8,672 bases of DNA from JBLHKS01 sp047620505 (GTDB lineage Bacteria; Verrucomicrobiota; Verrucomicrobiia; Verrucomicrobiales; DEV007). The notes under the pieces are model-generated. The model was given only the letters and a program-made list of their open reading frames with translations, ran no database searches and was not told the origin of the DNA. A program made the translations under genes and the position numbers. The DNA is taken from assembly GCA_047620505.1 (NCBI GenBank), contig JBLHKS010000278.1:1-8672 (forward strand), read 5' to 3'. Below, piece after piece: positions 1 through 6,876 of the stretch; positions within the stretch are counted from its first letter, which is position 1, and every line of letters starts with the position of its first letter.

Positions 1-284
1 ACCGTGACAAATTCACGGAAAACATTGTTGTCGCCGATTTCGCAGTAAGTCGGCCCGCCAGCATACTTCAAATCCTGAGTTTTCAGGCCAATCGCGGAGT
101 AAGCGAAAAACTGATTTCCAGTACCGATTGTCGTCGTTCCGTCGATCGTTACGTTGTTCTGAAGCCAGCAGCTGCTACCGATTTTGACCCCGGCGTGGAT
201 CACGCAGTACGGCCCGATCTCGACGCCTTCGCCAATTTCTGCGGAAGAGTCGACGACCGCAGTCGGGTGAATTCTGGTAGCCAT
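1..284 (-). CDS. lpxA: UDP-N-acetylglucosamine acyltransferase LpxA, 5' part only (3' end outside window)
   Basis: First enzyme of lipid A synthesis: it transfers a 3-hydroxyacyl chain from acyl-ACP to the 3-OH of UDP-GlcNAc, in the cytoplasm as a homotrimer. My translation from ATG 284 gives 94 residues beginning MATRIHPTAVV. It shows the left-handed beta-helix hexapeptide pattern (AEIGEGVEIG, VKIGSSC, TTIGTGN, CEIGDNN) and the LpxA signature around residues 67-75, TQDLKYAGGPT, followed by IGDNNVFREFVT, which aligns with the E. coli family pattern QDLKYAGEPT...IGDRNRIRESVT. The catalytic His (His125 in E. coli) lies beyond the left edge. The start is the conserved one; a GGAG lies about 11 bases upstream. 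Only 17 bases separate it from the lpxC-fabZ stop, so the two are probably co-transcribed. Codons 37-39 carry one copy of the AGCAGCTGCT palindrome. Confidence 0.95.
   Translation of the reverse strand, partial: MATRIHPTAVVDSSAEIGEGVEIGPYCVIHAGVKIGSSCWLQNNVTIDGTTTIGTGNQFFAYSAIGLKTQDLKYAGGPTYCEIGDNNVFREFVT
167..176. repeat. AGCAGCTGCT palindrome, copy 1 (in lpxA)
   Basis: Perfect 10-base palindrome. On the coding strand it is read AGC AGC TGC T (Ser37-Ser38-Cys39), starting at codon position 1. Confidence 0.85.
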
Positions 285-301
285 GTCAGGGGCGGCTCCG
301 A

Positions 302-1624
302 TCAACGATCGATCAACGCGAACTTCAATTCAGCTTCTGAAACAACTTGATCGTTAACGAGGCATCTCGCCTTGGCTTGACCGATTCCGCGGCGGCCCTT
401 CAAGAATTCGGACTCGATGAAGAGGGTGTCGCCTGGCAGAACAGGTTTGCGGAATTTCACTTTATCCGCGCTCATGAAGTAGCCGATTTTGCCCTGATTT
501 TCCGATTTCCGAAGCATCACGATGCTGGCGACCTGAGCCATCGCTTCAATCTGAAGCACGCCAGGCATGACGGGATGACCCGGGAAGTGTCCGGCAAAGA
601 ATGGTTCGTTGATCGTGACCTGCTTCACGCCGGTGCACTTGTTGTCGCCCTCGAAATCGACGATCCGATCGACCATCAAAAACGGAAAACGATGCGGAAG
701 AATTTGCATCACTTCGTTAACGTCCAGGACGCCTTTTCCGGTCGGAATCGATACTGGCTTAGGCGCGGCAGCCTCAATTTTGCTCCAGGCTTCCCAGACC
801 TTCTTGGCCATTTCCGTGTTTGGCCGATGCCCGGGTTTAACTGCGATGACGTGCCCCATGATTCGGCGTCCGCTTAGCATCAAATCGCCAATCAGATCGA
901 GAATCTTGTGGCGAACGAATTCGTCTTTGAAGCGCAACGCCTCTTTGCTCATGATTTCCTCGCCACGAATCACGACGGCGTTTTCCAGGCTGCCGCCTTT
1001 GATCAAACCTTTTTCAAGGAGCGGCTCGACGTCTTCGTAGTAAACAAAAGTCCGGGCTGGCGCGATCTCCCGTTCGTAGGTCTCAGGGTTAATTTCGAAG
1101 CTCTGGTGCTGCGTAAACCTTCCGTCCGGACCCGCTTGAGTGCAGGAAACGCGAAATTTCTTGTCCGGCACGATCACGATGAGCGAACCACCCGGCGTTT
1201 CGAGATGGATCGGCTCGCGAACCTCGAAAATCTTGCGAAACTCATCCTGCTGCTCGATTCCCGCCTTCTTTATCAGCTCGACATAGGGGGTGGAACTGCC
1301 ATCGCCAATCGGCGGCTCGTTGGCGTCCATCTCGATGATCGCGTTGTCGACGCCCATCCCGGTTAGCGCAGAAATCGCGTGTTCGACCGTGTGAACTTTG
1401 ACGCTGCCCTCAGCAATCGTCGTCGCGCGTTCGACTTCCTGGACGCGATCGACGGTCGCCGGAATGAACGGTTCGTCATCCAGATCGACTCGGCGAAACT
1501 TGAAACCGTGATTCGGTGGGGCGGGCCGCAACGTCAGTGAAACCTTCGCGCCGGTGTGCAACGAAGTTCCAGCCAGAGTCGCCGCCTTCGCCAGAGTGTG
1601 TTGATATTCAATCGCTCCTGCCAT
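302..1624 (-). CDS. lpxC-fabZ: Bifunctional LpxC-FabZ: UDP-3-O-acyl-GlcNAc deacetylase fused to 3-hydroxyacyl-ACP dehydratase
   Basis: Two enzymes in one 440-residue chain. Residues 1 to about 283 are LpxC, the Zn-dependent deacetylase that makes the committed step of lipid A synthesis. The start of the family pattern (QHTLAKAATLAGTSLHTG, residues 8-25) is intact, as are catalytic Glu81, Zn ligands His82, His239 and Asp243, and Asp247 and His266 (KPGHRPN). Residues about 298-440 are FabZ, a hot-dog-fold dehydratase of fatty acid elongation, with LPHRFPFLMVDR (309-320) and the active-site block GHFPGHPVMPGVLQIEAMAQ (345-364; His346, Glu360). A short Ala/Pro/Lys linker (about 284-297) joins them. 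Both active sites look complete. The two activities compete for 3-hydroxyacyl-ACP, so fusion may balance lipid A against phospholipid. ATG 1624 fits the conserved N-terminus; another ATG 10 bases upstream is out of frame. Fusion is known in Bacteroidetes and some PVC bacteria. lpxA follows directly; upstream lies a divergent gene. Confidence 0.96.
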   Translation of the reverse strand: MAGAIEYQHTLAKAATLAGTSLHTGAKVSLTLRPAPPNHGFKFRRVDLDDEPFIPATVDRVQEVERATTIAEGSVKVHTVEHAISALTGMGVDNAIIEMDANEPPIGDGSSTPYVELIKKAGIEQQDEFRKIFEVREPIHLETPGGSLIVIVPDKKFRVSCTQAGPDGRFTQHQSFEINPETYEREIAPARTFVYYEDVEPLLEKGLIKGGSLENAVVIRGEEIMSKEALRFKDEFVRHKILDLIGDLMLSGRRIMGHVIAVKPGHRPNTEMAKKVWEAWSKIEAAAPKPVSIPTGKGVLDVNEVMQILPHRFPFLMVDRIVDFEGDNKCTGVKQVTINEPFFAGHFPGHPVMPGVLQIEAMAQVASIVMLRKSENQGKIGYFMSADKVKFRKPVLPGDTLFIESEFLKGRRGIGQAKARCLVNDQVVSEAELKFALIDR

Positions 1625-1691
1625 GGCCCGCCATCTCTACGGCAAAACGTCGAGGTGTCCAGCATTTTGGCGGAGCTCAGGCTCGCTTATC

Positions 1692-1701
1692 AGCAGCTGC
1701 T
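1692..1701. repeat. AGCAGCTGCT palindrome, copy 2 (intergenic)
   Basis: The only non-coding copy. It lies 68 bases upstream of the lpxC-fabZ start codon and 115 bases upstream of the divergent ATG, which shows the motif does not depend on protein sequence. Confidence 0.85.
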
Positions 1702-1780
1702 CGGAAAGCCGGGCTGGATTTTGCCTGGATCGACTGGAATTTCGCGGGAGTTCAAGCATTCGAACACCATTCATGACTGA

Positions 1781-1798
1781 TAGAATTGCCCGATTCTA
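1781..1798. promoter_or_regulatory. 18-base dyad TAGAAT-N6-ATTCTA upstream of the DUF1549/DUF1553 start
   Basis: Perfect 6-base inverted repeat with a 6-base spacer, ending 17 bases before ATG 1816. The left arm doubles as the best -10-like hexamer of the region. The size and symmetry would suit a dimeric regulator, but a chance occurrence in a short AT-rich leader is possible. Confidence 0.3.
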
Positions 1799-1815
1799 AA
1801 GTGTTTCAAAGCAGC

Positions 1816-4125
1816 ATGAATCGTTTCCGAATTCTCTTTCTTATCCAATTTTCCTTCGTCTCGGCCGCGCTTGCGATCACGCCGGAGGAGCGAATTGACG
1901 AACTGGTCGAAGCTGGCCTCGTTGGGCAAAAACTCGCACCAAACGCGGAAATCGACGACGCCACGTTTCTCCGCCGGGCCTATCTCAACATCGCCGGTCG
2001 AATCCCGACGATCGAAGAAGGCGAAGAGTTTCACAATTCAGAGTACCCGAACAAGCGCGAACTCCTGATCGAGCAGCTGCTGGACGGCGAAGGCTACGTT
2101 TCCAACTTCTACAACTTCTGGGCTGATCTTCTGCGATTAACTGAGCGCGATGGCGCTTCAGCCGATGCCTATCAACTCTGGCTCAAAGATGCGCTGAGAA
2201 TTAATAAGCCGTATGACGAGATGGTCCGCGAAATGGTTTCCGCCAAAGGCGAAATCTGGGACAACGGCGCAGTCGGCTACTATTTTCGTGATCGCGGCAT
2301 GCCGCTCGACAACATGTCCAACACTGTGAGAATTTTTCTCGGTGTCCGGCTCGAATGTGCCCAGTGCCACAACCACCCGTTCGATAAATGGACGCAAATG
2401 GATTACTACCAGATGGCGGCTTTCTCCTACGGGATGCAGACGAGGAACTATCAAGGGGATAATCGCACTCTCGTCGGTCGGCATCAAAAGGAAGCCGCCG
2501 CCGAGGCTTTTAGCAAGGCCGCTGAGAAAGCAGCGGGTGTCAGCGATTTTCCTTACGTTTCCGCCAAAGGAATGGAGAAGGCGATCGCCGGCCGAAAAAT
2601 CCAGCAATGGATGGAAGCAAACGGACTCAACGAGCGGAAATTCCGGCGTGCCGCCGCTGCTGGCGAAAAAGCGATGGCTGAAGTCATGGCCAATCGAGAC
2701 GGCGTTCGTCGGGCTATGCAACAACTCTACGATCCGTTAAAATATATTACGGTCAGCGAAGCTCAGCGCGATTTAAAGCTTCCTCACGACTATCAATATA
2801 CCGATGCGAAGCCTTTGGGAGTTGTTCCCGCGGCAACCATGTTTGGCGCGGAAATCGATCTGGACGATATCGATAGCTCAATTTCTGCCTATGCCGATTG
2901 GATGACTACGCGAGAAAACCCGACGTTCACGCGCGTGATCGCCAATCGTCTCTGGAAAGAGGTCTTCGGCATTGGAATTATCGAGCCAGCGGACGAAATC
3001 ACGGAAAACACCAAGCCTTCGAATCCGGAACTCCTCGCCTATTTGGAAGAACTCATACGTGAGCTGGACTACGACATGAAGGAGTTTCTCAAGATTTTAT
3101 ATAATACGCAATCCTATCAGCGCAGCGCGAATACCGGCGAGTTGGTAATGGGCCAGCCGTATTATTTTCAGGGACCAGTTTTGCAGCGAATGAGCGCGGA
3201 ACAAATTTGGGACTCAATTGTCGGACTCGCGCTTCCTGAGGCGGATCACTACAAGCCACGGTTGAAAACGCAACTGACCAGCGTCGAAAGGCAGCGCCTG
3301 ATCTACACGAGCCTCGAGGAACGCCCAATCGATGAATTTATCGCAATGGTGGAGGAACTGGCTCCGATCATCGCCAACAAATACGAATCCGAAGAAAAAA
3401 TCCGAGAGCAAATGTTCAAAGCCAGGGAGGCCGGCGATGACGAACGCTACAACCGTTTGCGGGCCGAGCTCAAAGACGCCAGCCGTGTGGTTAGCGATAA
3501 AATCGCCGAAATCGGTTACATTCATCTTCAGGAAAAAGTCGATGGTGGCGAATTGCTGACCGCTTTAGGAATCGGCGAAGCCGCCCCGAACAAGATGAAT
3601 CCGATCGATTCGAGTAGCGAGCAGCTGCTGGTGACGACAAGTCTGCCAAAAGTTCAAATGCCCGAAATGCCCAAAGGCCTCAGCAAAACAGATCAACGAG
3701 TCTGGGCCCGTGAGCACAAGACCGGCTTCAATGTCTATCGGAGTCTCATCGGCGGAATGGCGCGCGCCTCCGAACTCGAATCACCCGCGCGTCGCGGGCA
3801 TTTTCTTCGCGATTTTGGCCAGAGCGACCGTGAAGTGATCGAGAACGCGGCTGAAAATGCGTCCGTTCCACAAGCGCTGAATCTTCTGAATGGCCCGATC
3901 GTTCAAGCCCTCACAAATCCACATTCAGTTTTCGGTAGACGGATTCACGCCGCTGGAGATCCGGATGAAAAGACCCGGATGATCTTTCAGGCGATGCTGA
4001 CTCGCGAGCCCACTGCCGCTGAGTTGGAAACTGTCCGCGCCGAGATCGACGCCTATGGCGAGGAAGCTTACGAAGGAGTTGTCTGGGCGCTGCTCAACAC
4101 GCAGCAATTCCTCTTCGTTCAGTAA
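1816..4125 (+). CDS. Secreted DUF1549 (PSCyt2) and DUF1553 (PSD1) protein
   Basis: 769 residues from ATG 1816. This start gives a clean signal peptide (MNRFRILFLIQFSFVSAALA, likely cut after residue 20); a TTG 30 bases upstream would only add ten polar residues. DUF1549 covers about residues 24-210, including FLRRAYLNIAGRIPT (51-65) and CAQCHNHPF (181-189), a CxxCH motif that could bind heme or metal. A variable charged stretch with Ala/Lys/Glu helices follows (about 222-300). DUF1553 begins near 367 (NPTFTRVIANRLWKEVFG) and runs to the C-terminus, with SNPELLAYLEEL (402-413), ESPARRGHFLRDFGQSDREV (655-674) and ALNLLNGP (687-694). Residues about 500-565 are rich in Glu, Lys and Arg and may form a coiled coil within DUF1553. 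The function of this family is not established; it is abundant in planctomycetes and verrucomicrobia. There is no N-terminal PSCyt1 domain and no DUF1501 gene follows, although that partner is common. Location inferred: periplasm or outside the cell. Confidence 0.93.
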   Translation: MNRFRILFLIQFSFVSAALAITPEERIDELVEAGLVGQKLAPNAEIDDATFLRRAYLNIAGRIPTIEEGEEFHNSEYPNKRELLIEQLLDGEGYVSNFYNFWADLLRLTERDGASADAYQLWLKDALRINKPYDEMVREMVSAKGEIWDNGAVGYYFRDRGMPLDNMSNTVRIFLGVRLECAQCHNHPFDKWTQMDYYQMAAFSYGMQTRNYQGDNRTLVGRHQKEAAAEAFSKAAEKAAGVSDFPYVSAKGMEKAIAGRKIQQWMEANGLNERKFRRAAAAGEKAMAEVMANRDGVRRAMQQLYDPLKYITVSEAQRDLKLPHDYQYTDAKPLGVVPAATMFGAEIDLDDIDSSISAYADWMTTRENPTFTRVIANRLWKEVFGIGIIEPADEITENTKPSNPELLAYLEELIRELDYDMKEFLKILYNTQSYQRSANTGELVMGQPYYFQGPVLQRMSAEQIWDSIVGLALPEADHYKPRLKTQLTSVERQRLIYTSLEERPIDEFIAMVEELAPIIANKYESEEKIREQMFKAREAGDDERYNRLRAELKDASRVVSDKIAEIGYIHLQEKVDGGELLTALGIGEAAPNKMNPIDSSSEQLLVTTSLPKVQMPEMPKGLSKTDQRVWAREHKTGFNVYRSLIGGMARASELESPARRGHFLRDFGQSDREVIENAAENASVPQALNLLNGPIVQALTNPHSVFGRRIHAAGDPDEKTRMIFQAMLTREPTAAELETVRAEIDAYGEEAYEGVVWALLNTQQFLFVQ
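2072..2081. repeat. AGCAGCTGCT palindrome, copy 3 (in the DUF1549/DUF1553 gene)
   Basis: Read gAG CAG CTG CTg (Glu86-Gln87-Leu88-Leu89), starting at codon position 2. Confidence 0.85.
3620..3629. repeat. AGCAGCTGCT palindrome, copy 4 (in the DUF1549/DUF1553 gene)
   Basis: Read gAG CAG CTG CTg (Glu602-Gln603-Leu604-Leu605), starting at codon position 2, in an unrelated part of the protein from copy 3. Confidence 0.85.
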
Positions 4126-4130
4126 CGATT

Positions 4131-5933
4131 TCAATCTTCCTTCGGCTCAGGCACAGTCAACGACGCCACAGGAACGACCGCCAACTCGGCGCTGTTGTGG
4201 TTGCCACGGCGGCCACCGGAATTGGAGTAACCGATGTAGAGCTTGCCGTCATGCTCGATTGTGTAGGGATAGGACAACCCCGCTTTCGAATCGGACTCGC
4301 CGGGACCGTCTGGAAACTCCGCATGGCGGACGACGTAGACTTTTGAGAAAGCGGCTTCGCCAGACCGGCTGACGGCAATGGTTAGCGGTGAGCGGCGACC
4401 ACCCCCGTCGGAAGTGGTCGAGCAGACGAGGTAACGCTGTCCGGTGCTGAGCATCCCGGACGCAGGCTTGGAGGTGGCCATCGGCAAGTTGCTCTCGACA
4501 GACGGAGTCCACGTCCGCCCAAAGTCCTCGCTGATCGCAGCGAGGGCGAGCGATCTAGCGCCGTAGCGAGCGATACTGAGAATGCGCGGGCCGTCGACGA
4601 TGATGGAGGACTCGCCCCACATTGTGCCCACACCGGAGCGCTTCGGAATGACGACGAGTTTCCATTTCATCAGGTCGTCTCCCTCGCTGATTGCGACGGC
4701 GGCCGGATTACCATTCCCGACGATGAAGCCCGGCAGGATCCAATTTCCGTCTTCCATTTTCACCGGCTCCTGCATCGGCCAGAAGCCGCCCTCGACGACC
4801 ACTCCACGCGGAGCCCATTCGCCGGTGTTTTCGTCAAGAGTATAGGCGCGGGTGTGGACGCGCTGCCGCGAACCGTGGAACGCACCGAGAAACGCCCAGA
4901 GCTTACCTTCGTGTGACAGGAAAACACCGTGACTAACCGCGAGGTCGTCCGCGTCCGTGCCGACATCAATCGTCTCCGGATCCGACCAAGTCGCGCCGCC
5001 GTCATCGCTGACCATATAACGTCCTTCCTCAGTTAGCGTATTCTCCTTACCTACATTGTGGCCGAAAGAGGCGTAAAGTTTTCCCTGATGCCAAGCCAGC
5101 CCCACACCATGGAGCCACTGGTAGCCATCGTCTTCCGGCTCCCACTTTTTGATGACGTGGAATTCGGCGTCATCGAGAACTTCGATCTCAGCAGTCGCGG
5201 GAAAGGGCAGAGCCTCGTCCCGCAGCGTGAATTTCTTCAATGCTTCAGGGATCGCGTGGGCTGCCTCAACCGGACGGTAAAGCGCGGCCATTTCTTCCGC
5301 TGAAAGAGGCCGTTCGAAGAGCCGGATATCATCGAGAGCTCCGAACAAAGTCTGCCGGTTCCTTCCTCCGTCGTTGACTCCACCAAAGGTGAGCGGTGCC
5401 TTCGTTTGAGGGAGGGTCGAGTCGAGTTTCAACGCTCCCACGCTTTTGCCGTCGATCCAAAGCTCTGCCATTCCTAACTGAGGATTAACCGTCAAGCCAA
5501 CGAGAAGCCAGCGACCTTTTGTGGGTTTGTCAGGCGCACGAACCGTCTTCCATCCCCCTTGCCTGAGATAGAGGCAAACGAGCCCGTCCTTGTCGATCAT
5601 TACGCTCCACTCGCGTTCATTTTTCGAATAGCGATTTTTCGCCGCAATCATCTGCTGCTCCCCGCCGATTGCGTACGGGTTGACCCAAATGGTCAGACTG
5701 AAACCGGCGTCGCCGTGGGTCAGCGCGGCGGAATCGGGAACTTCAAGAATCGAAATTCCATCGAGCACGAGCGCTTGGTTTTCGTCGATCCCGGTGCCAG
5801 CAGCTGCTGATCCGCGCAACGTTAAAGACGACGAATCGATCGATTCAAGCGGCCAGTGGCGCGAAGGTTCGGCGGCGATGATTTCCAGCGAAAGAAGACT
5901 TAGCAAAAGAGCGGCAACAGATATCAGTTTCAT
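4131..5933 (-). CDS. Secreted LamG-like jellyroll plus Asp-box (sialidase-fold-like) protein
   Basis: 600 residues from ATG 5933, chosen because it gives a signal peptide (MKLISVAALLLSLLSLEIIA, cut near AA/EP at 21-22). A longer frame from ATG 6017 would overlap ctaB and put a Cys-rich tail before the signal peptide. Residues about 25-220 fit a LamG/concanavalin-like jellyroll: ALVLDGISILEVPDS (54-68), FSLTIWVNPYA (78-88), ELWIDGKSVGAL (157-168), and the typical ending GALDDIRLFERPLSAEEMAALY (198-219). Residues about 255-590 look like a sialidase-type beta-propeller, with two Asp boxes, SDDGGATW (309-316) and SEDFGRTW (468-475), and propeller-like strands such as HEGKLWAFLG and HDGKLYIGYS. 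I see no FRIP/YRIP motif and cannot place an arginine triad, so sialidase activity is not shown; it could be another carbohydrate-active or binding protein. It starts 55 bases after ctaB and may be read through from it. No clear Shine-Dalgarno. Confidence 0.85.
   Translation of the reverse strand: MKLISVAALLLSLLSLEIIAAEPSRHWPLESIDSSSLTLRGSAAAGTGIDENQALVLDGISILEVPDSAALTHGDAGFSLTIWVNPYAIGGEQQMIAAKNRYSKNEREWSVMIDKDGLVCLYLRQGGWKTVRAPDKPTKGRWLLVGLTVNPQLGMAELWIDGKSVGALKLDSTLPQTKAPLTFGGVNDGGRNRQTLFGALDDIRLFERPLSAEEMAALYRPVEAAHAIPEALKKFTLRDEALPFPATAEIEVLDDAEFHVIKKWEPEDDGYQWLHGVGLAWHQGKLYASFGHNVGKENTLTEEGRYMVSDDGGATWSDPETIDVGTDADDLAVSHGVFLSHEGKLWAFLGAFHGSRQRVHTRAYTLDENTGEWAPRGVVVEGGFWPMQEPVKMEDGNWILPGFIVGNGNPAAVAISEGDDLMKWKLVVIPKRSGVGTMWGESSIIVDGPRILSIARYGARSLALAAISEDFGRTWTPSVESNLPMATSKPASGMLSTGQRYLVCSTTSDGGGRRSPLTIAVSRSGEAAFSKVYVVRHAEFPDGPGESDSKAGLSYPYTIEHDGKLYIGYSNSGGRRGNHNSAELAVVPVASLTVPEPKED
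5799..5808. repeat. AGCAGCTGCT palindrome, copy 5 (in the LamG/Asp-box gene)
   Basis: On the coding strand read (tc)A GCA GCT GCT (Ser42-Ala43-Ala44-Ala45), starting at codon position 3. Confidence 0.85.
5833..5846. repeat. 14-base perfect palindrome inside the start of the LamG/Asp-box gene
   Basis: GAATCGATCGATTC is fully self-complementary. It encodes part of Glu-Ser-Ile-Asp-Ser (residues 30-34), about 90 bases into the gene. The window is rich in GATC/CGATCG, so this may be chance. Confidence 0.5.
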
Positions 5934-5988
5934 GGACCAATTCGTTTCGGATTCACGATCCCCCTTTTCATCACCAGGACTCGAAGTC

Positions 5989-6876
5989 TCACAGCAACAA
6001 CAAAGTCGCCAAGGCAACGGGCAAATAAATCAGCGTGCCGAAGAAAACGATTCGAGCCGACTTGACGCTGCGTTCTTGAACAAACTTCAGCGAAAGCCAA
6101 ACGAGCGCCAGCGCTGCGGCAAGCCCGGGAATCAAAGACCACCAGCTACACATTTCCAGCCATGGAGCTGCGATTGCCAGTCCGACAAGCGCTAACGCAA
6201 AAATTAGCGCCCAGGAAGAGGTCTTTCGGCCTGTGTCATCCGAATTGGCGAGCATGACGAAACCGGCTCGCTTGTATTCGCCGCGATGCACCCAGTTGAT
6301 CGCGAAAAAGTGTGGCAGCTGCCAGAAAAAGAGGAGCGCAAACCACCAGCCAGCTTCGATATCGAAAACCCCTCCCCCTCCGGCGGTCCAACCGATCGCC
6401 GGCGGGATTGCCCCTGACACTGCACCCACGATCGTGTTCCAACTCGAACGCCTTTTGAGCGGCGTGTAGGCAAAAATATAGACTGCAATCGTTGCGCCGG
6501 CTAACCAAGCGGGAGTTCCGCCTACCAGGTTGCCGAGGTGAACCATGCCGAGAGCGCAAAGCACCCAGCCAAGGCCAAAGGCAGCAATTGGCGGAATTCG
6601 ACCGGCAGGAAGCGGGCGATCCGCAGTGCGCTTCATTTTCGCGTCGCGGTCGATCTCCATCAGCTGGTTGAAAACCGCGGCACCAAACGCAGCGAACAAC
6701 GTCCCGATGATCGTGTTGGCGAGCGTCCAGAAATTGAAGGCCTGCTCGGTAAGCTGAGTCGCAGAAACGTAGCCAGCAGCCGTCGTTAACACGACAAGCG
6801 CGCTCAACCGTGCCTTGGTCAATTGGACGAGGTCTTCTCTGCTGAACCCGCCGATCTTGCTGCCGCTCTCCGCCAT
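5989..6876 (-). CDS. ctaB: Protoheme IX farnesyltransferase (heme O synthase)
   Basis: Membrane prenyltransferase of the UbiA superfamily that adds a farnesyl group to protoheme to give heme O. The 295 residues match the usual length. The N-terminus has the CyoE/CtaB pattern LVQLTKARLSALVVLTTAAG (16-35). The first prenyl-diphosphate/Mg site is NQLMEIDRDAKMKRTADRPL (70-89; Asn70, Asp76, Asp78, Arg83, Arg87), followed by YTPLKRRSSWNTIVGAVSGA (137-156) and QLPHFFAINWVHRGEYKRAG (186-205), the second conserved region, before SDD at 212-214. About eight or nine hydrophobic helices are visible, the last at 276-295. The start overlaps the ctaA stop by one base (TGATG), which implies translational coupling. 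Its product feeds CtaA, so the pair forms the heme A pathway for the oxidase whose subunit II is encoded upstream. Also called cyoE. Confidence 0.96.
   Translation of the reverse strand: MAESGSKIGGFSREDLVQLTKARLSALVVLTTAAGYVSATQLTEQAFNFWTLANTIIGTLFAAFGAAVFNQLMEIDRDAKMKRTADRPLPAGRIPPIAAFGLGWVLCALGMVHLGNLVGGTPAWLAGATIAVYIFAYTPLKRRSSWNTIVGAVSGAIPPAIGWTAGGGGVFDIEAGWWFALLFFWQLPHFFAINWVHRGEYKRAGFVMLANSDDTGRKTSSWALIFALALVGLAIAAPWLEMCSWWSLIPGLAAALALVWLSLKFVQERSVKSARIVFFGTLIYLPVALATLLLL
6313..6324. repeat. TGGCAGCTGCCA, variant sharing the GCAGCTGC core (in ctaB)
   Basis: 12-base perfect palindrome with the same 8-base core as the AGCAGCTGCT family. On the coding strand it reads TGG CAG CTG CCA (Trp185-Gln186-Leu187-Pro188), within a conserved CtaB region, so protein constraint could explain this one. 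Confidence 0.6.

Larger units (their letters stand above)
1625..1815. promoter_or_regulatory. Divergent intergenic region between lpxC-fabZ and the DUF1549/DUF1553 gene
   Basis: 191 bases between two genes transcribed away from each other, so promoters for both are expected here. I find no convincing sigma-70 pair. The best plus-strand candidate is TAGAAT at 1781-1786 with a poor -35 (TTCGAA, 1759-1764, 16-base spacing). A minus-strand TTGAAA (1809-1804) has only a weak -10 at matching distance. The region also holds an AGCAGCTGCT palindrome (1692-1701) and an inverted repeat (1781-1798). That promoters lie here is inferred from gene orientation. Confidence 0.4.

Noticed and set aside
301..318. 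Direct repeat ATCAACG-N4-ATCAACG at the lpxC-fabZ stop
   Set aside because: Only 7 bases, and it overlaps the C-terminal codons in a GATC-rich stretch; probably chance.
347..1366. Open frames on the plus strand opposite lpxC-fabZ
   Set aside because: They lie antisense to a gene with two complete conserved domains, have no recognisable motifs and look like shadows of the real frame.
1786..1815. TTG start giving a ten-residue N-terminal extension of the DUF1549/DUF1553 protein
   Set aside because: ATG 1816 begins a textbook signal peptide; the extension would put polar residues before it and would overlap the dyad.
4089..4105. GCTGC-N7-GCAGC as a terminator for the plus-strand gene
   Set aside because: The stem is only 5 bp, lies inside the coding region before the stop, and has no T-run after it.
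5934..6017. Longer start (ATG 6017) for the LamG/Asp-box gene
   Set aside because: It would overlap the 3' end of ctaB and place a Cys-rich tail before an obvious signal peptide at ATG 5933.
5680..6195. 171-codon plus-strand open frame across the start of the LamG/Asp-box gene and the end of ctaB
   Set aside because: Its translation is low in order and has no family features; both opposite-strand genes are firm.
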